64,000 bases of DNA from Adiantum capillus-veneris (lineage: Eukaryota; Streptophyta; Polypodiopsida; Polypodiales; Pteridaceae). The stretch spans positions 46,981,098-47,045,097 of the forward strand of contig CM043962.1 in NCBI GenBank assembly GCA_014529385.2, read 5' to 3'. The position numbers and the translations under genes were made by a program. Each line of letters begins with the position of its first letter. Position 1 is the first letter of the stretch. Of this stretch, positions 43,820 through 56,061 are shown piece by piece. Under the pieces are notes generated by a model that did no database searches, was not told the DNA's origin, and saw only the letters and a list, made by a program, of their open reading frames with translations.

Positions 43820-44398
43820 TTGAATTTTAATGGATACCCATGGAATGCTGGGGTTAGCATTGATGAACTAACAAGAAAAGCCGATGTTGTACTTCTTGTT
43901 GAAACTTGGGAGCATGATACACAAAGGATTAACGGCTTGGAGGATTACAATGTACATTCATTGATGTGGTCAAAGAATCTCAAGCAACAAAGAGGGCAAG
44001 GAGGGGTAGCATGTATGGTTAAGAAAGGATTGGAAGATTTTGTATCAATTGGAGGAAGTTCACTTGTATGATCGTACTTCAATGGATGAGAAAGAGCCAG
44101 ATCACTATGGAAAGTTACTTTTACACATTTGTGATAGCACATGTATGCTCATTGCCAATATTTTACTCTACGAAGCCATCATCTATTGCATAAAGAGTTT
44201 TATGTTTGGCCAATGGACCCCGGAATCAGACCATCAAACCTTATGTATTGACCTTTCATGTGGAGAAGCAACTAAGCATGATAATCTCAGCCAAAGGGAA
44301 GAGAAATTATCATTGTGTATGGATTTCAAGCGAGCACCAATGTACTTTGAAATGGTTGAGCATACTTCGGTCTCTACCATACCTAAACAGATATTTCT
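43820..44398 (+). pseudogene. LINE ORF2 N-terminal endonuclease fragment
   Basis: Endonuclease/exonuclease/phosphatase-type start: NFNGYPWNAGVSIDELTRKA, then ADVVLLVETWEHDTQ (catalytic Glu in VET) and RGQGGVACMVKKGLEDFV. After a frameshift near 44060 the second frame ends with FGQWTPESDHQTLCIDLSC, the SDH catalytic box. The domain is internally shortened and no reverse transcriptase follows. Confidence 0.7.
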
Positions 44399-44401
44399 TT
44401 C

Positions 44402-44424
44402 TCTGTGTGTGTGTGTGTGTGTGT
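44402..44424. repeat. GT microsatellite
   Basis: Short (TG)n run directly after the LINE fragment. Confidence 0.9.
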
Positions 44425-44536
44425 AGGTACTTCATAGCCTTTGCCATGTTTAGAGGGAGAAAATGCTGAATGTGCAGAACATCCTAGTTCGTGGAGTGCA
44501 ACAATGTCTATTCCCATCATTTTTTATTGTCCCACT

Positions 44537-44838
44537 TGTAAAGCACATAGATTGGGGGGATAGATTAGGCTTGCATTCATGGTGATGTTGGTGAGAGCAT
44601 CATGTGCAACCACACTAAGCAAAATTAGGAGACTCAATACACAAATGTAATAAACACAAAATAAATTGATAATTGAACCATAGAGAAAATACATAGAGGG
44701 CCATTATATAGGCATTTGGAGAGAGCTTCTGTTGACATAATCGATGATGAAATTGGCAAGAGTCTAGGTGCAATGTATCTAGTCAAGTTTGTGATAAGGG
44801 TGGTGCTCCATGGTGTGAGTTAGACACAAATCCTAGAA
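44537..44838 (-). repeat. Element E 3' LTR
   Basis: 302 bp, aligned to 47337-47633 with small indels. Its inner end reads CCTAGAA instead of CCTAACA. CCTCCCC (a purine tract on the minus strand) follows at once. Confidence 0.88.
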
Positions 44839-45069
44839 ATCCTCCCCTTTTTGTTTGTGAGAACATTAAATGTCAAAGAAACCTTCTAGCAGGGTCTATG
44901 TCTCCCATCCAGATAGGTCTACAAATAAGTGCCTCCCCTAGAGAGTCGTGATAGTAGCAATGTAGGCTAACAAACATCCCTCCCCTTGAGAATGGCGACA
45001 ACAAGGGTGTAGGGCAAAAATTCCTCCCCTAGAGAATTGTAGGCAACTATGTAGGAGAATGTGAGTGTC

Positions 45070-45477
45070 TCAAAGTACATCCATGTAGCACACTGCTCTG
45101 TTGTCTTCTTCACTAGATTCTTCAGTTATGTTGACTTCATCTTTGTTCTTGTCTTTGTACAGGCACCAATTAGATCCATGATTATTTTTACCACAATGCA
45201 CACATGGGTTTGATTTTGTAACATTTGACAGATGTGTGGTTGGTGCAGTTGTAGTGTTTGCATCTCTTCTTTGTTGGGTTCTGTGATGATGTAGCGACAA
45301 AAGCTTCTCTTGAAGTCTTTGTATCTTGGATCTTCTTCTCATGCTCTTGGAGAAACTTGATGACATCCTCCAAATTTGGTACAGACTCCTTTCGTTGAGT
45401 ACAGTGACAATTTGACCATAGTCTACATCTAGTACAACTTTGAGTAGAATGGCCAATTGGGTGCAAATGCTCTTCAT
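45070..45477 (-). pseudogene. Element E gag remnant with zinc knuckles
   Basis: 135 codons. The second knuckle is perfect (CVHCGKNNHGSNWC). A first one, CKHYNC...H...C, is readable in the neighbouring frame, so a frameshift lies between. SSFSKSMRRRSKIQRLQEKL and ITEESSEEDN flank them. Two tandem knuckles are known in some copia-type gags. The gag fold upstream is mostly gone. Confidence 0.7.
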
Positions 45478-46703
45478 TTTATTGACAGGAGAAGGCTCTT
45501 AGGGAGGTCACTTAATAATTATGTGACTATCACGTGAGTGCAGGTGAAGGGCTTATTAAATTTCATTTTTACTTACATTTTCACTTATAGAAGGGTATTG
45601 TAAAATAGAATTGGGGGAAAAAAATTACATATTGAAAAGTAAAAGGGTGTATTTTATTTGTCAAACATTCATAGATAAGGGGTCTTAATATTCATCCTTG
45701 AACGCACATGACATACACAATTTATACATAGTGACTCCCCAAGATTTCGCTATGGCTCCAAAATGTCGCTCAAGTGTGACCCATGCATCATAGGAAGTAG
45801 TGCATTTGTCTACATAGTGGATGTAATTGTCCCCCACTGCAGCGAGAAGACTGCCTCATGCTTGCTCATCTCATGCTGTGAACTATGCTTGAGATCAGCT
45901 AGGCTCTATTCTCTTTTCCTTTTTCCAATGGTTTGACTCTCGACCACAACTGCTTCTTCATTAAATAGGTTTTACCCATTTTGGGCAGTGTCTAGTCTCC
46001 ATGTGCACTTAGAAAAATACTCCCAAAAGGTTTGCCTGAGAAATTTGTGAAGTCACTCTCCACTCTCGTGGAGCACCTCTTCACTAAGAGATAAAAAATA
46101 AACTTTTGAAGCTCGTTTTACAAGGGATGTTGCAAAGCCTTATGAGAATAGGTGGTCGAGTGTAGCTTATGGGAGGGGTCTAAAGAAAACAAGGTTTGTA
46201 GGACGTGAGAAAGTCCTCTTATGTGAGACTCAAGCCTTTTACAATCATGGCAAGAGTTTGGGATAGGCTACCTATTAAGGCCCCTTGGGCTCCTGCTCCT
46301 TTGCACAAGAATGCTTACTATCCCGGCCAATGAAAGCCACCTGACAAAGGTCGTGAATGTTACCGAGTCAGCGGCCGCAGTCATTATTGCTTGATTGGGA
46401 TGATAGTCGACCAAGCGATGAGTTCCTTCTGGCTAGTCAGTGGCAAGTTCGCTAGCTATTTGCCAAAAAAAGGACAAAGGGTTTGACCACGTGACCTCAG
46501 GCATCCATATTTGGGTGTGTAATGCCTAAACATCACGCCATTCTCGCCACGTTGTCGATGAAGCACATTTCTTTGCTATTTGAACTGCTCGCAGCATGAA
46601 TCCATGAGTTAGAGGCTCGATTGGGCTGCAAAGTGAGTATGGGTGAGCTTTTTGAGCACCTTACGAGCTTGTCTATGCATACATACACCTCTTTCTTATA
46701 GAG
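45478..46703 (-). other. Element E interior, no gene seen
   Basis: 1.2 kb without a recognisable domain. The pol genes expected in an autonomous element are absent. Confidence 0.5.
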
Positions 46704-47248
<545 letters not shown>

Positions 47249-47336
47249 GGCTTAGCTTAGAAATGGCTTTGATGCAAATGCAAGCTTGATAGGATCTAGG
47301 TTGATATGTAGTCTAGCTTTAAGCTCTGATACCACA

Positions 47337-47633
47337 TGTAAAGCACATAGATTAGGGAAGATAGTTTAAGCTTGCATTCATGGCGATGGTGAGAGGATCA
47401 TGTGCAGCCTCACTAAGCATGATTAGGAGACTCAATGCACAAATGTAATAAGAAATAATTGAATTGATAATTGAACTAGAGAGCAAATACATAGAGGGCC
47501 ATTATATAAGCATGTGGAGAGCTTTTGTTGACATAATTGATGATGAAGTGGCAAGAGTCTAGGTGCAATGTATCTCATCAGGTTTGTGATAAAGGTGGTG
47601 CTCCATGGTGTGAGCTAGGCACAAATCCTAACA
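47337..47633 (-). repeat. Element E 5' LTR
   Basis: 297 bp, starting TGTAAAGC right after the primer site (minus strand TGTGGTATCAGAGCTT) and ending CCTAACA. Confidence 0.9.
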
Positions 47634-48859
47634 CCGCCCAAGGGGCCCAAGATATTGGCCACCTTCATCGACATCTGGACATCCATAGAGAAGATGTAAT
47701 TCATGCATGTGAGTGAGAAATTGTCATATTCCATCACAAAGCTTCCCTACATTATAGACATGCAAGGGCATGTAGGAGATGGAGTTCACAAAGGCCAAGA
47801 GCAACATGAACAACCTCGTCTCTGAGTAGTTGTATTACCACTGCATTGTTTAGGGAAGGATCTTGAACCTTGCAACATGGTGTTTAAACAGGACCTATAA
47901 AAATGGACACGGATAGCACAAAAAAAAGCCCTTCCTTGCACTAGTATTGCATTAATTCATGCACTCAAGAAGAGAACTCTCTTAATTTTTAGCTCAAACC
48001 TCAACGCCAGGGCTCCGTGTTATGATTAAAATAATACAATAGGATCTCTAAATTTAATGTTAAAACATTTTAACATCAAAAGTTTTGCCAAAAGGCACAA
48101 GCATATCTACAGTAACAAGGGCATGACAACAAGAATCAAAATGTCTCCTTAACAATCTTTGTGTGTGTCTCCTATATCTCAACTCTACGATTGGCATATC
48201 TCTAATTAAAACAAGTACATGGTATCATCAAGTGCAACCTACTAAGTACCTTGTGCATAGTGTGTAAGCATTAGAAGCCATAAGCCTCATCTTTGGTGGT
48301 CTAGAACATACATTTGTGCATGCAATGACCTGATCTAGCTACCAATATAATGTAAACTTATTGATGAAAATGAATAACCATGGAGATTATTCATCTAAAT
48401 TGACTACAATGATCGAATTCAATGAGCGGGATTGACTACAATAGCCAATGAGAAGAGGAGGGAATTGATGGCTGGGGTTTTGCATACAAGCACACGGTGT
48501 CGATGTTAAGGTTATCGATCTTTGATGCTACTTCTTAGATTCTTTATCACCAGCTCTGCCTTGGAGAGGGATTTGGAAGCCTTATTGGCAGGTGCCATAA
48601 TTTAGGTTGCATGATATTTATTTGCAAAATGTTTCAAACGTTGGTTGTATTATACATTCATCCTCATTATTTGAACGTATTATAATTTATGCCAAGACAT
48701 GTCATCATTTTTGGCAAACTCTTATATCCACTTACAAATCGATTGATATATGTATCGATCATAAATAGTATCATTCAATGGAAAAGGCATAAAAAGGATA
48801 GATTTCTCCCTTTGTACCATCACTCACCTTCTACAATCTCCAATATTAGATATACTCGA
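47634..48859. other. No gene seen
   Basis: AT-rich sequence with no recognised domain. Confidence 0.4.
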
Positions 48860-49015
48860 TAGGTCTCCTAGTACACCACTGAGTAACAAGATTCCAGAGG
48901 AATTGTGGATAGGCATCTTCATTAGCTATGGTGGAGATGGAGAGATGTGTTATCGTCTCCGGCACCCAAAGTCTCAAAGAGTTCTTCTGCTCCCTTGCAC
49001 TCTGCACGGACGGTA
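48860..49015 (+). pseudogene. Copia integrase fragment with internal deletion
   Basis: Plus-strand reading IPEELWIGIF then ISYGGDGEMCYRLRHPKSQR. In copia G the same two blocks are separated by ~45 residues (EELWTGK ... FIGYGANGEMGYR), so an internal deletion joined them. Confidence 0.65.
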
Positions 49016-49019
49016 TAGT

Positions 49020-50600
49020 CTTCATTCATACGGTCCAAACTAAGAAATCTTCAAATTTGGCTTCTTAGGTCCAAGTTTGGATTGATAAAATAATACCAAA
49101 TCTCCCTTTTGAAATTCTCAAACCTAGTTTATTGTCATGCCATTGCTTATTTCTTTGTTGTACCTCTTCTTATTCCAACATGTCTCTCAGTGTGATTTCA
49201 TCTAGCTTAGGTAAGTCATCCTTCTTTTATTCAGATTGATATTATAATCTAAAACATACTCAACAACTACCTTAAATTGGGAACTATTGAACTCTAATGG
49301 AACCACTGCCTCTGTTCCAATAACCATTCTAAATGTTGTCATGGTAGTAGATGTTTTATGAGCTATTTTGTATGCCCACACAACTGTGTGAAGCTTGAGA
49401 TCCCAGTTATATGGTTCATTTTGAGCAATTTTGGTCAAAATTGTTTTGATGGTATTATTGTTGCTCTCAGCCTGTCCATTGCATAGGATAATATGTGTTT
49501 GACTTGCAATGCTTTATGGAAAATCTCTCTGTCAAAATCTAATAAGTTTCACTGATGAAGTGTTTGTCCTGATTTGAAACTATTTCCAAAGGACTTCCAT
49601 ACCAACAAATGACGTACTCATAAATGAATCAAGTTGTGGATTTTGTTGTGTTATTTGGAAGTGCTTTGGCTTCAACCCACTTGATCACATAGCATGTTGC
49701 CATGACTATGTACTTGTTCTTTCACGGTGTTAACATCTTGAAGGGTCCCATGAAGTCTAATCCCCACTTCATGAATACTTTGGATGGTAGGTAAGGGTGT
49801 CATATCTGCTACAGCCGGTCTATCCATCCTTTGACAAATATCACATGTATTGCAAAAAAATCAAACGCGTGCCATCATACTATGCCAACATAATATATAT
49901 CTTTCCTTATGAGTTATCAAAGTGAAAAAATGTCCTCCAAAGATCCTAGTATGAGATTCACTCATAACCTAATGATACCATGCATTCTACCTTGAATTGC
50001 CACAGATCTTCTCAACACACCATCTATCCCAAAGTCTATATAGACATCCTCCAATCACTATGAATTTCAAGCTTTTGAGTATAAGTACCTTCTTACTGGC
50101 ATGAGACCATTATTTTAGTAGACTCCCTTGTTGTAAGAAGGCATAAATCTCTTACCATTCACGATCTAACTATTTTGCTGTTGTGTTCTAAAATAATTTA
50201 GTGTCCCCAAGTTCATCGCCTACTAAAAGATGAACTTGTTTGTGAATTTCCTTTGGAGCTTCGTGAAATGAAATTAGCCTCACAATGGAATTTTTAAGGT
50301 TTATGAAATATTTTGAATTGAAATTCTAAAACATCATCCATTTGAATGAACACCTTGTTGATCAATTACAACAAAGTTGGGTGATCCACATATAAATGGA
50401 ACAATTTTCTAACACATAATGTTTGAATTTTGCTACACCAAAAACCATTCCCAGCTTCTTTATATGTGGTAGAGTACTCCTTGCTCATCCCTATTGAACC
50501 TTCTACTTGCAAAATATACATGATATGAAGAGATAATTGTAGCTATAGAGGATCACTCAATGAACCATTCATGTTGAAAATGAACATTGTGATTGCATTC
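49020..50600 (-). pseudogene. Ty3/gypsy pol fragment F
   Basis: From the right on the minus strand: RNase H tail near 50450, an integrase zinc region with CDICQRMDRPAVADMTPLP (49850-49790), the catalytic core WGLDFMGPFKML and [11 protein letters not shown] (49770-49680), IVSNQDKHFISE near 49560, and the open frame 49438-49202 (NWDLKLHTVVWAYKIAHKTS, GTEAVVPLEF). It then continues in broken frame to KPNLKIS and FGPYE at about 49030. Many stops. No LTR assigned. Confidence 0.82.
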
Positions 50601-50717
50601 AATTAAATTAGAGATTATAAGTTTTATATAGGCATAGTAATTGGTGTTTACACATCTCATAAGGACAGTTGACTCTTCTCCAAAGGGCCCCAACAAGCAA
50701 GAGGTGCAACAAAGCTA

Positions 50718-50930
50718 CAATCCTCCCCTTGTGGGTTTTGTTGCACAATAGGTTGATAGTAGCACTCACACAAAATTTCCTCCCCTCAACACACACAAAG
50801 GTGAGGTACATGTGTTCCCTAGCACAAAGGGTATAGACACACAATCCTCCCCTAGAACCCAACTAGGTAGAGGGAACACAAAACCTCCCCACACACACGC
50901 TAGGGTGAGGAGTACACTCCTCCCCTACAC
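50718..50930 (-). repeat. Five CCTCCCC motifs at short intervals
   Basis: CCTCCCCT or a near variant at about 50724, 50782, 50855, 50886 and 50921. On the minus strand these are AGGGGAGG purine tracts, like the repeated ones beside element E (44841-45040). They may be reiterated polypurine-tract sequence. Confidence 0.6.
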
Positions 50931-52869
50931 AAAGAGGGTGAAACACAAACTAAGGCTACACATAAGTTTCATAGGGTTTATTTTGGCTGGTAATTTGGAG
51001 GATTTTATACATAATTCTACAATGCTTGTTATACTTGTAATGTTGTTTGTTGTTCATTATTGTTGTTGATATTTGTTTCTCTTTGAATGTCTTTGTTGGT
51101 GGTGATTTTAACATACTTATGTGGTGTATCATCAATGACTGAAGTCATGGAATGCATTTCATAGGTGCACATGTGCTTTGCCTTCAAGAAAGGTCTTACC
51201 ACTCCAAGGGTGATAGTTTCTAATCCCCCTACAATAATGGGCATACATGTGGAAGCATAGATATATGCATAGATATCATGATTGGGCTCAAAGTGGTGCA
51301 TGCATGTGGCATACATTGCTTTGACTTTGTGGTGTACAAGCATGTGTGAATTTCCTTAACATGAGAGCACTAGTACTTAAGGTTTTATGTGAAGCATCAC
51401 TTTAAAGCTTGAAACTTTAAGTCCTTGAAGATATGTGGGAGTAGCTCCTTGAGTAGTTTGATACCTTTGTACTAAGAAGTATCCATGGGAAAGATGCCTT
51501 GAGAGGCTACCCATAGGGAAAGGGGTTTTCTCCTTTTATGAGCTGGCAATATGGGTGTGATGCAAGGCCAAGTCAACAAGTGGTGGGGGATGCTTGATGA
51601 CAAAGTTGGTGCCAATGTGGCAGTGGGTTTATGAAAACCATAGGTTGACGTGGTTGATGGAGTAGAGAAAAGTGTAAGGAATGGTGTGTGTGTGTGTGTG
51701 TGTGTGTGTGTTCAAGGAGGTTCAAAGTTGTAGGCCGCCATAGCTAACACACTAATAGAAAGAGAGGGAGAAAAGTACACGATTTTGAATGAATTGGGAT
51801 CAAGTTGCAAAATTAAAATAATGCATTAGCATAGGATGGATAGGATATGTACATAATAGCCTTTATTTATAAGACCTAAACAAGGATGATGGTGCACGTA
51901 ATATCTATGATAGCATTCATTTATCGGGGAATCTAAAAATTTGAGCAAGCTTAACTGAGTGAACTATAAACCGAGAAAAACCCTTGATGTTATGATACCT
52001 ATCCACAAAATGGTCATCTTACAAATTTAGGGTTGTTGTTAATATCCATCATATGCTTTTTATATAGAAAATCTCTAATTTAATCACTCGTTTACATGGC
52101 AAGTTAAATTTTTATGAAATCCATGCATGCAAAAACCTTGTATCAAAAGATGGTTATTAGTGCTCTTTTCACATACACAGAAAAAAGATAATATAATAGC
52201 ATCAACAAAAAAATAGATAGAGTAGTGGTTTGTTTTAGTGAGAAGCAACAAACGTATATGTGTACTAGAGAATTATTGCATATTCAACTTAGAAGTTGAT
52301 CCCCCAAACTATTTTTGACTTGACATCCATTTATGAAGAACCATATCCAAACCTTTAAGGTTGCAGATTCACCATCGCACCTCTTGGAATCACTTCACTT
52401 TTGTTTAAGTAGCATGATGCATGAACTCATGATCCCAAGATTCAAGGCCAAGCACCTACACAAATATAACGCAAATATGTTTATAAGGCATATATGAACA
52501 TCTCTTGCAGATGCACCTTAGTAAAATTGAAATTTTCATCGAGTATGTCACTCCATTTTCACTATCATAACATAGAAATCATGTGTTCTATTAAATATAA
52601 CAATGACCTCCCGTACTAACTTTATAGCCATGGTTCTCTACCCAAGTCAGTCGTGCTTTGAAATTTCTCACTAACTTCGATCTCCACATCACAATCTTTC
52701 CATCAAATTCTCAAAACTTGGGATGGAATGCACTTGGAGCTAATTTTTGGGCAATCAAATCGTAAGGTTGTAGGTGTGTACCCTCTGCCACCAGACAAAC
52801 ATGAGGAGTAATATAGCCATCATAATAAATTGAGGGCTCCTCAATACACAACTTTTTTAGTTGAATGAA
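50931..52869. other. No gene seen; one GT microsatellite
   Basis: AT-rich. (GT)n at 51686-51711. No protein domain or RNA gene recognised. Confidence 0.4.
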
Positions 52870-53469
52870 GTGTAATACACAAATTCCTTTGCATCTGCAT
52901 ACAAAAAGGTCCTGAAAAGTGCAATAGAACTATCGAAAAAGTCCTCCCTATGGTCTAGGAACACTCTCCTATGGTCAAAACATCAAAAAACAATGATTTA
53001 AGCACTCAAATCTGAAGATTAGGCTCACTAACGCGTAGGCCTCCTGAACCTCAAAAAAACTGACAATGCTTACACTTGAATGAAGGAGCAAAGAGAGAGG
53101 AACACAATGCAAGTTTAGAATTGGAAACAGATTACCCAGTAATTAGTAGTTGCGATGATTACAAATTGGAGCTTCATAGTCGCTTGAGCATACGTATAGC
53201 AGAATTATTTTCTCTTCCAAAGATAAGCCTCTTTCCACATTATGGTTATTGATCTTTATACCTAGGGCTTTCTATATGGCCAGTGGACGGCTCACATGGG
53301 CTTTTACACTTATCATCATAGAAGTACAACTCAAGAAATTGACATGCTACTCTAAATCAGAATTTACACACAGTGTAGCTACACTAGCTCGAAAAAATAA
53401 TAAAATACAAATGTGATGTTTGGCTAAGTGTCTGGCCAGGTGGGCGCCCATTCAGTCAATCCGTTAACA
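52870..53469 (-). repeat. Probable solo or 3' LTR of a gypsy-like element H
   Basis: On the minus strand GGAAGGGGGGAATG (purine tract, 53470-53484) is followed by TGTTAACGGATTG, the start of an LTR-like sequence with a TATAAAGATC box near 53260. The far end is not certain and no second copy is in the window. Confidence 0.5.
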
Positions 53470-54040
53470 TTCCCCCCTTCCTAGCTTATGTCGTCCCTTG
53501 ACACGACCATGTGAAATCTTGTTGTGAGGGTTGTCTTGAGCTTTATGTTCAATGTTGGTCTTTAGCTTGGGAAGTGCTTTGTCGTTGATGACGCTCCCCC
53601 CTTCCTCGAGTGGTTCATGTCTATTGTAGTCTAGGTGATGCGTGTGTTGGAATTCAATTCTCAAGGAAATTTTGCATCTTGTTGCTCATTCTTCACTTTG
53701 TTGCCACATTTGGCCTCAAAAGCCATGAAGATGGCTTTTGATATGCCTGCCTTTGTTGTTGACTTGATGATGGACCCGCTCTTGGTATCCTACAATACTT
53801 CACTAACTTTAGTACTATTGAGTTCCTTATGTTTGTTGTTGAGAGCTTTCTTGCTGAAGTTGTCATTGTTTGTATGTTGTCTTTGTATGCCATGTTCATT
53901 CCCCTCGTGGTTGATGAAGCTTGCTTGTTGTTGTTCAATGTAAGATTCACTCTTGATAAGTATGTTTTGATCTACAGCTATTGCTCCAAGTCGTTGTCAA
54001 ATGATCTGGGCAGCCATTTTCTTGTTGTGCTGATGTAGAA
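53470..54040 (-). pseudogene. Element H interior, degenerate coding remnant
   Basis: Minus-strand frames from an ATG near 54016 (MAAQII, stop, then IEQQQASFINHEGNEHGIQR) down to KISHGRVKGRHKLGRGEC at 53465, directly before the purine tract. The composition is coding-like and gag-like but no domain is recognised. The position next to the LTR suggests it belongs to element H. Confidence 0.35.
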
Positions 54041-54889
54041 GGAATATATACAAGAAGATGATGATGAGGGTTTCTAGATTAGGGTCTAAAACCTCAATGA
54101 CCAAAGGGAAAAAAACCGGTGGGAAAAAAGTACCTTTGGTATACGCTCTTATTGGAGTTGAGCAGTTGGACTGAAGTACCTGTCATGCAAGGTGAGTGCT
54201 TGGGAGAAACAAAGGAAGAGTGTCTAATGCAAGCGTTAATCATGGGACACTCTATATGCATATGAGAAATTTGTCAAACAAAAGCATGCAGTGTGAAAGA
54301 TGGAGTTGATGGGTGCTTCAAGGAACAAATGTAGCACATGTGACCTCAAAGGACGTCGCAATAGTTTCCACGTTTCCATGAAGGGTTTTTGATGTAGAAG
54401 CTTCTCCACTCATACCTCACCGTGCTCAATGCTTAAGTGTCTTTTGGACTTCCTCCTTCACTTTACTAGACGTAAATTACATAGACTTTGACTCTTATGC
54501 TCACCTATACCAGCATGTGAAACACAATGTAAATATGCTCAACTCTTCTAGCTTGAGTAGTATCTACAATAGAAAAGACACTTAGACCATAGAAGATATT
54601 ACTTGAAGCTTTGGGACTAATGTTTCGCTCATTTAGTGGCATAGCTGCCCGACTCTGACTCTTATGTCATGTATTTTTAATGGAGACTTGGACATAGCTG
54701 TTCAAGGCCAGAAACCCAATTCCATAAGTTCTTGAAAATTTAGGCCTCTTTCATTGTGTTGATATATGGATGCCACCATTTCATCCAGTTGGTTGGCATA
54801 TTTTGGCTCCTCTTTACTTGTTTGTCGAAAGTGAATCTTGCTTTGAGAAACATGTTCTTAGGCTATTGTAGGGACTAATGTAGCCTTTG
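54041..54889. other. No gene seen
   Basis: Contains GGGAAAAAAACCGGTGGGAAAA-type sequence at 54108-54135, reminiscent of LTR termini, but no partner or primer site. Confidence 0.3.
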
Positions 54890-55990
54890 ATTTATCTCCC
54901 ATGAGAAGCAGTTGTCGACATGTGTGGGTTTTTTTTTTTGTTGAGTTCCACTAGCGATTTTGGAAGCCATCTTGTCTTTGGTCTCTCTGTGATTGTCTTT
55001 TGCATTTGCTCCTTTTGCTTGATGACTTGATAGACACTAGGCTTTGGTATCCATATCAAATTATTTCCGTTGTAAAAGCTTTGCTTTTGTAATTGAAGAA
55101 GAGGTATCCATCTACAGGTCATATCACCGTCAATTTGACTGTCTTTTGTTGACACTTAGTTTTGACTTTTTGCCTTTGGGAGGAGCCCTTAGTTACTTGA
55201 TTAATCTTCATTGTTCTAGGTTGAGCTACAACTTTGGGTAACCATATTTGAGTTTTATCTTCCTAAAATCCTTGTGCTTTGAGTAGCTTCACTGGAATCA
55301 TCCGCTCCTACACTTGTTTGTGTTGGGTAGCTTTGCTAAGGTCTGACTTCGGCACCCATACTTGTCACATCCCTTGTTGCTTTGAAGGTCCTTTCTTTTG
55401 TCTTTTGCTATTGATCTTTCTCTTGCTTGCGTTGTTTGTCTTTCATTAATAGCTCGGCTTGCTCTTTGTAGGACTTCTTTCTTGAGCTGAGTAGATCCAG
55501 GCTGCTACTTTAGGCTTTTTGACCCAAACACTAGTGTTTCGTTGGAAGTAGCCTTGAGTAGTGATTGACTCACTGCACTTGTTTATGTCGGGTAGCTTTG
55601 CTGAGGTCTGACTTTGGCACCCATACTTGTTGCATTCCTTGTTGCTTTGAAGATCCTTTCTTTTATCTTTTTCTATTGCTCATTCTTCTACTTGCGTTGT
55701 TTGTCTTCCGTTAATAGCTCCACTTGCTCTTTGTAGAACTTCTTTCTTGAGGCGAGTAAATCCATGCTGTTACTTTAGGCTTTTTGGCCCAAAAATTGGT
55801 CTTTCCTTGGAAGTAGCCTTGAGTAGAGGCTGACTTATTTGATGCTACCTACCCTGTCACCTTTTGTTGTTGAGGTTCAACTTGTGCTTCATGTATCCAA
55901 ATAGGGTCTTTCACTTGGATGTGCTCTTTGGATACCAACACTTGGTTGAATCTCTTCGGCTTCTTCCGGAGGCTTTTTTGTGATGGAAAC
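54890..55990 (-). pseudogene. Degenerate protein with repeated W-x-P-K peptides
   Basis: Minus-strand frames repeat a Trp-(Ile/Val/Leu)-Pro-Lys core: RWLPK and IWIPK (55150-54900), IWLPK (about 55240), QVWVPKSDLSKATQHK (about 55350 and again about 55616), plus VWVKKPK-like copies. They are separated by Lys/Gln/Ser-rich spacers. Similar W-P-K peptides occur in some plant retroelement gag-like proteins, but I cannot assign the family. A 266-bp tandem duplication (55312-55577 and 55578-55843) enlarged the region. Confidence 0.5.
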
Positions 55991-56061
55991 TTTGGTTGAT
56001 AAACGTTTTGCTTTGGTTACTTTGTTAGCGTAGAAGGCAAAATCGAAATACTATCCTCTCG

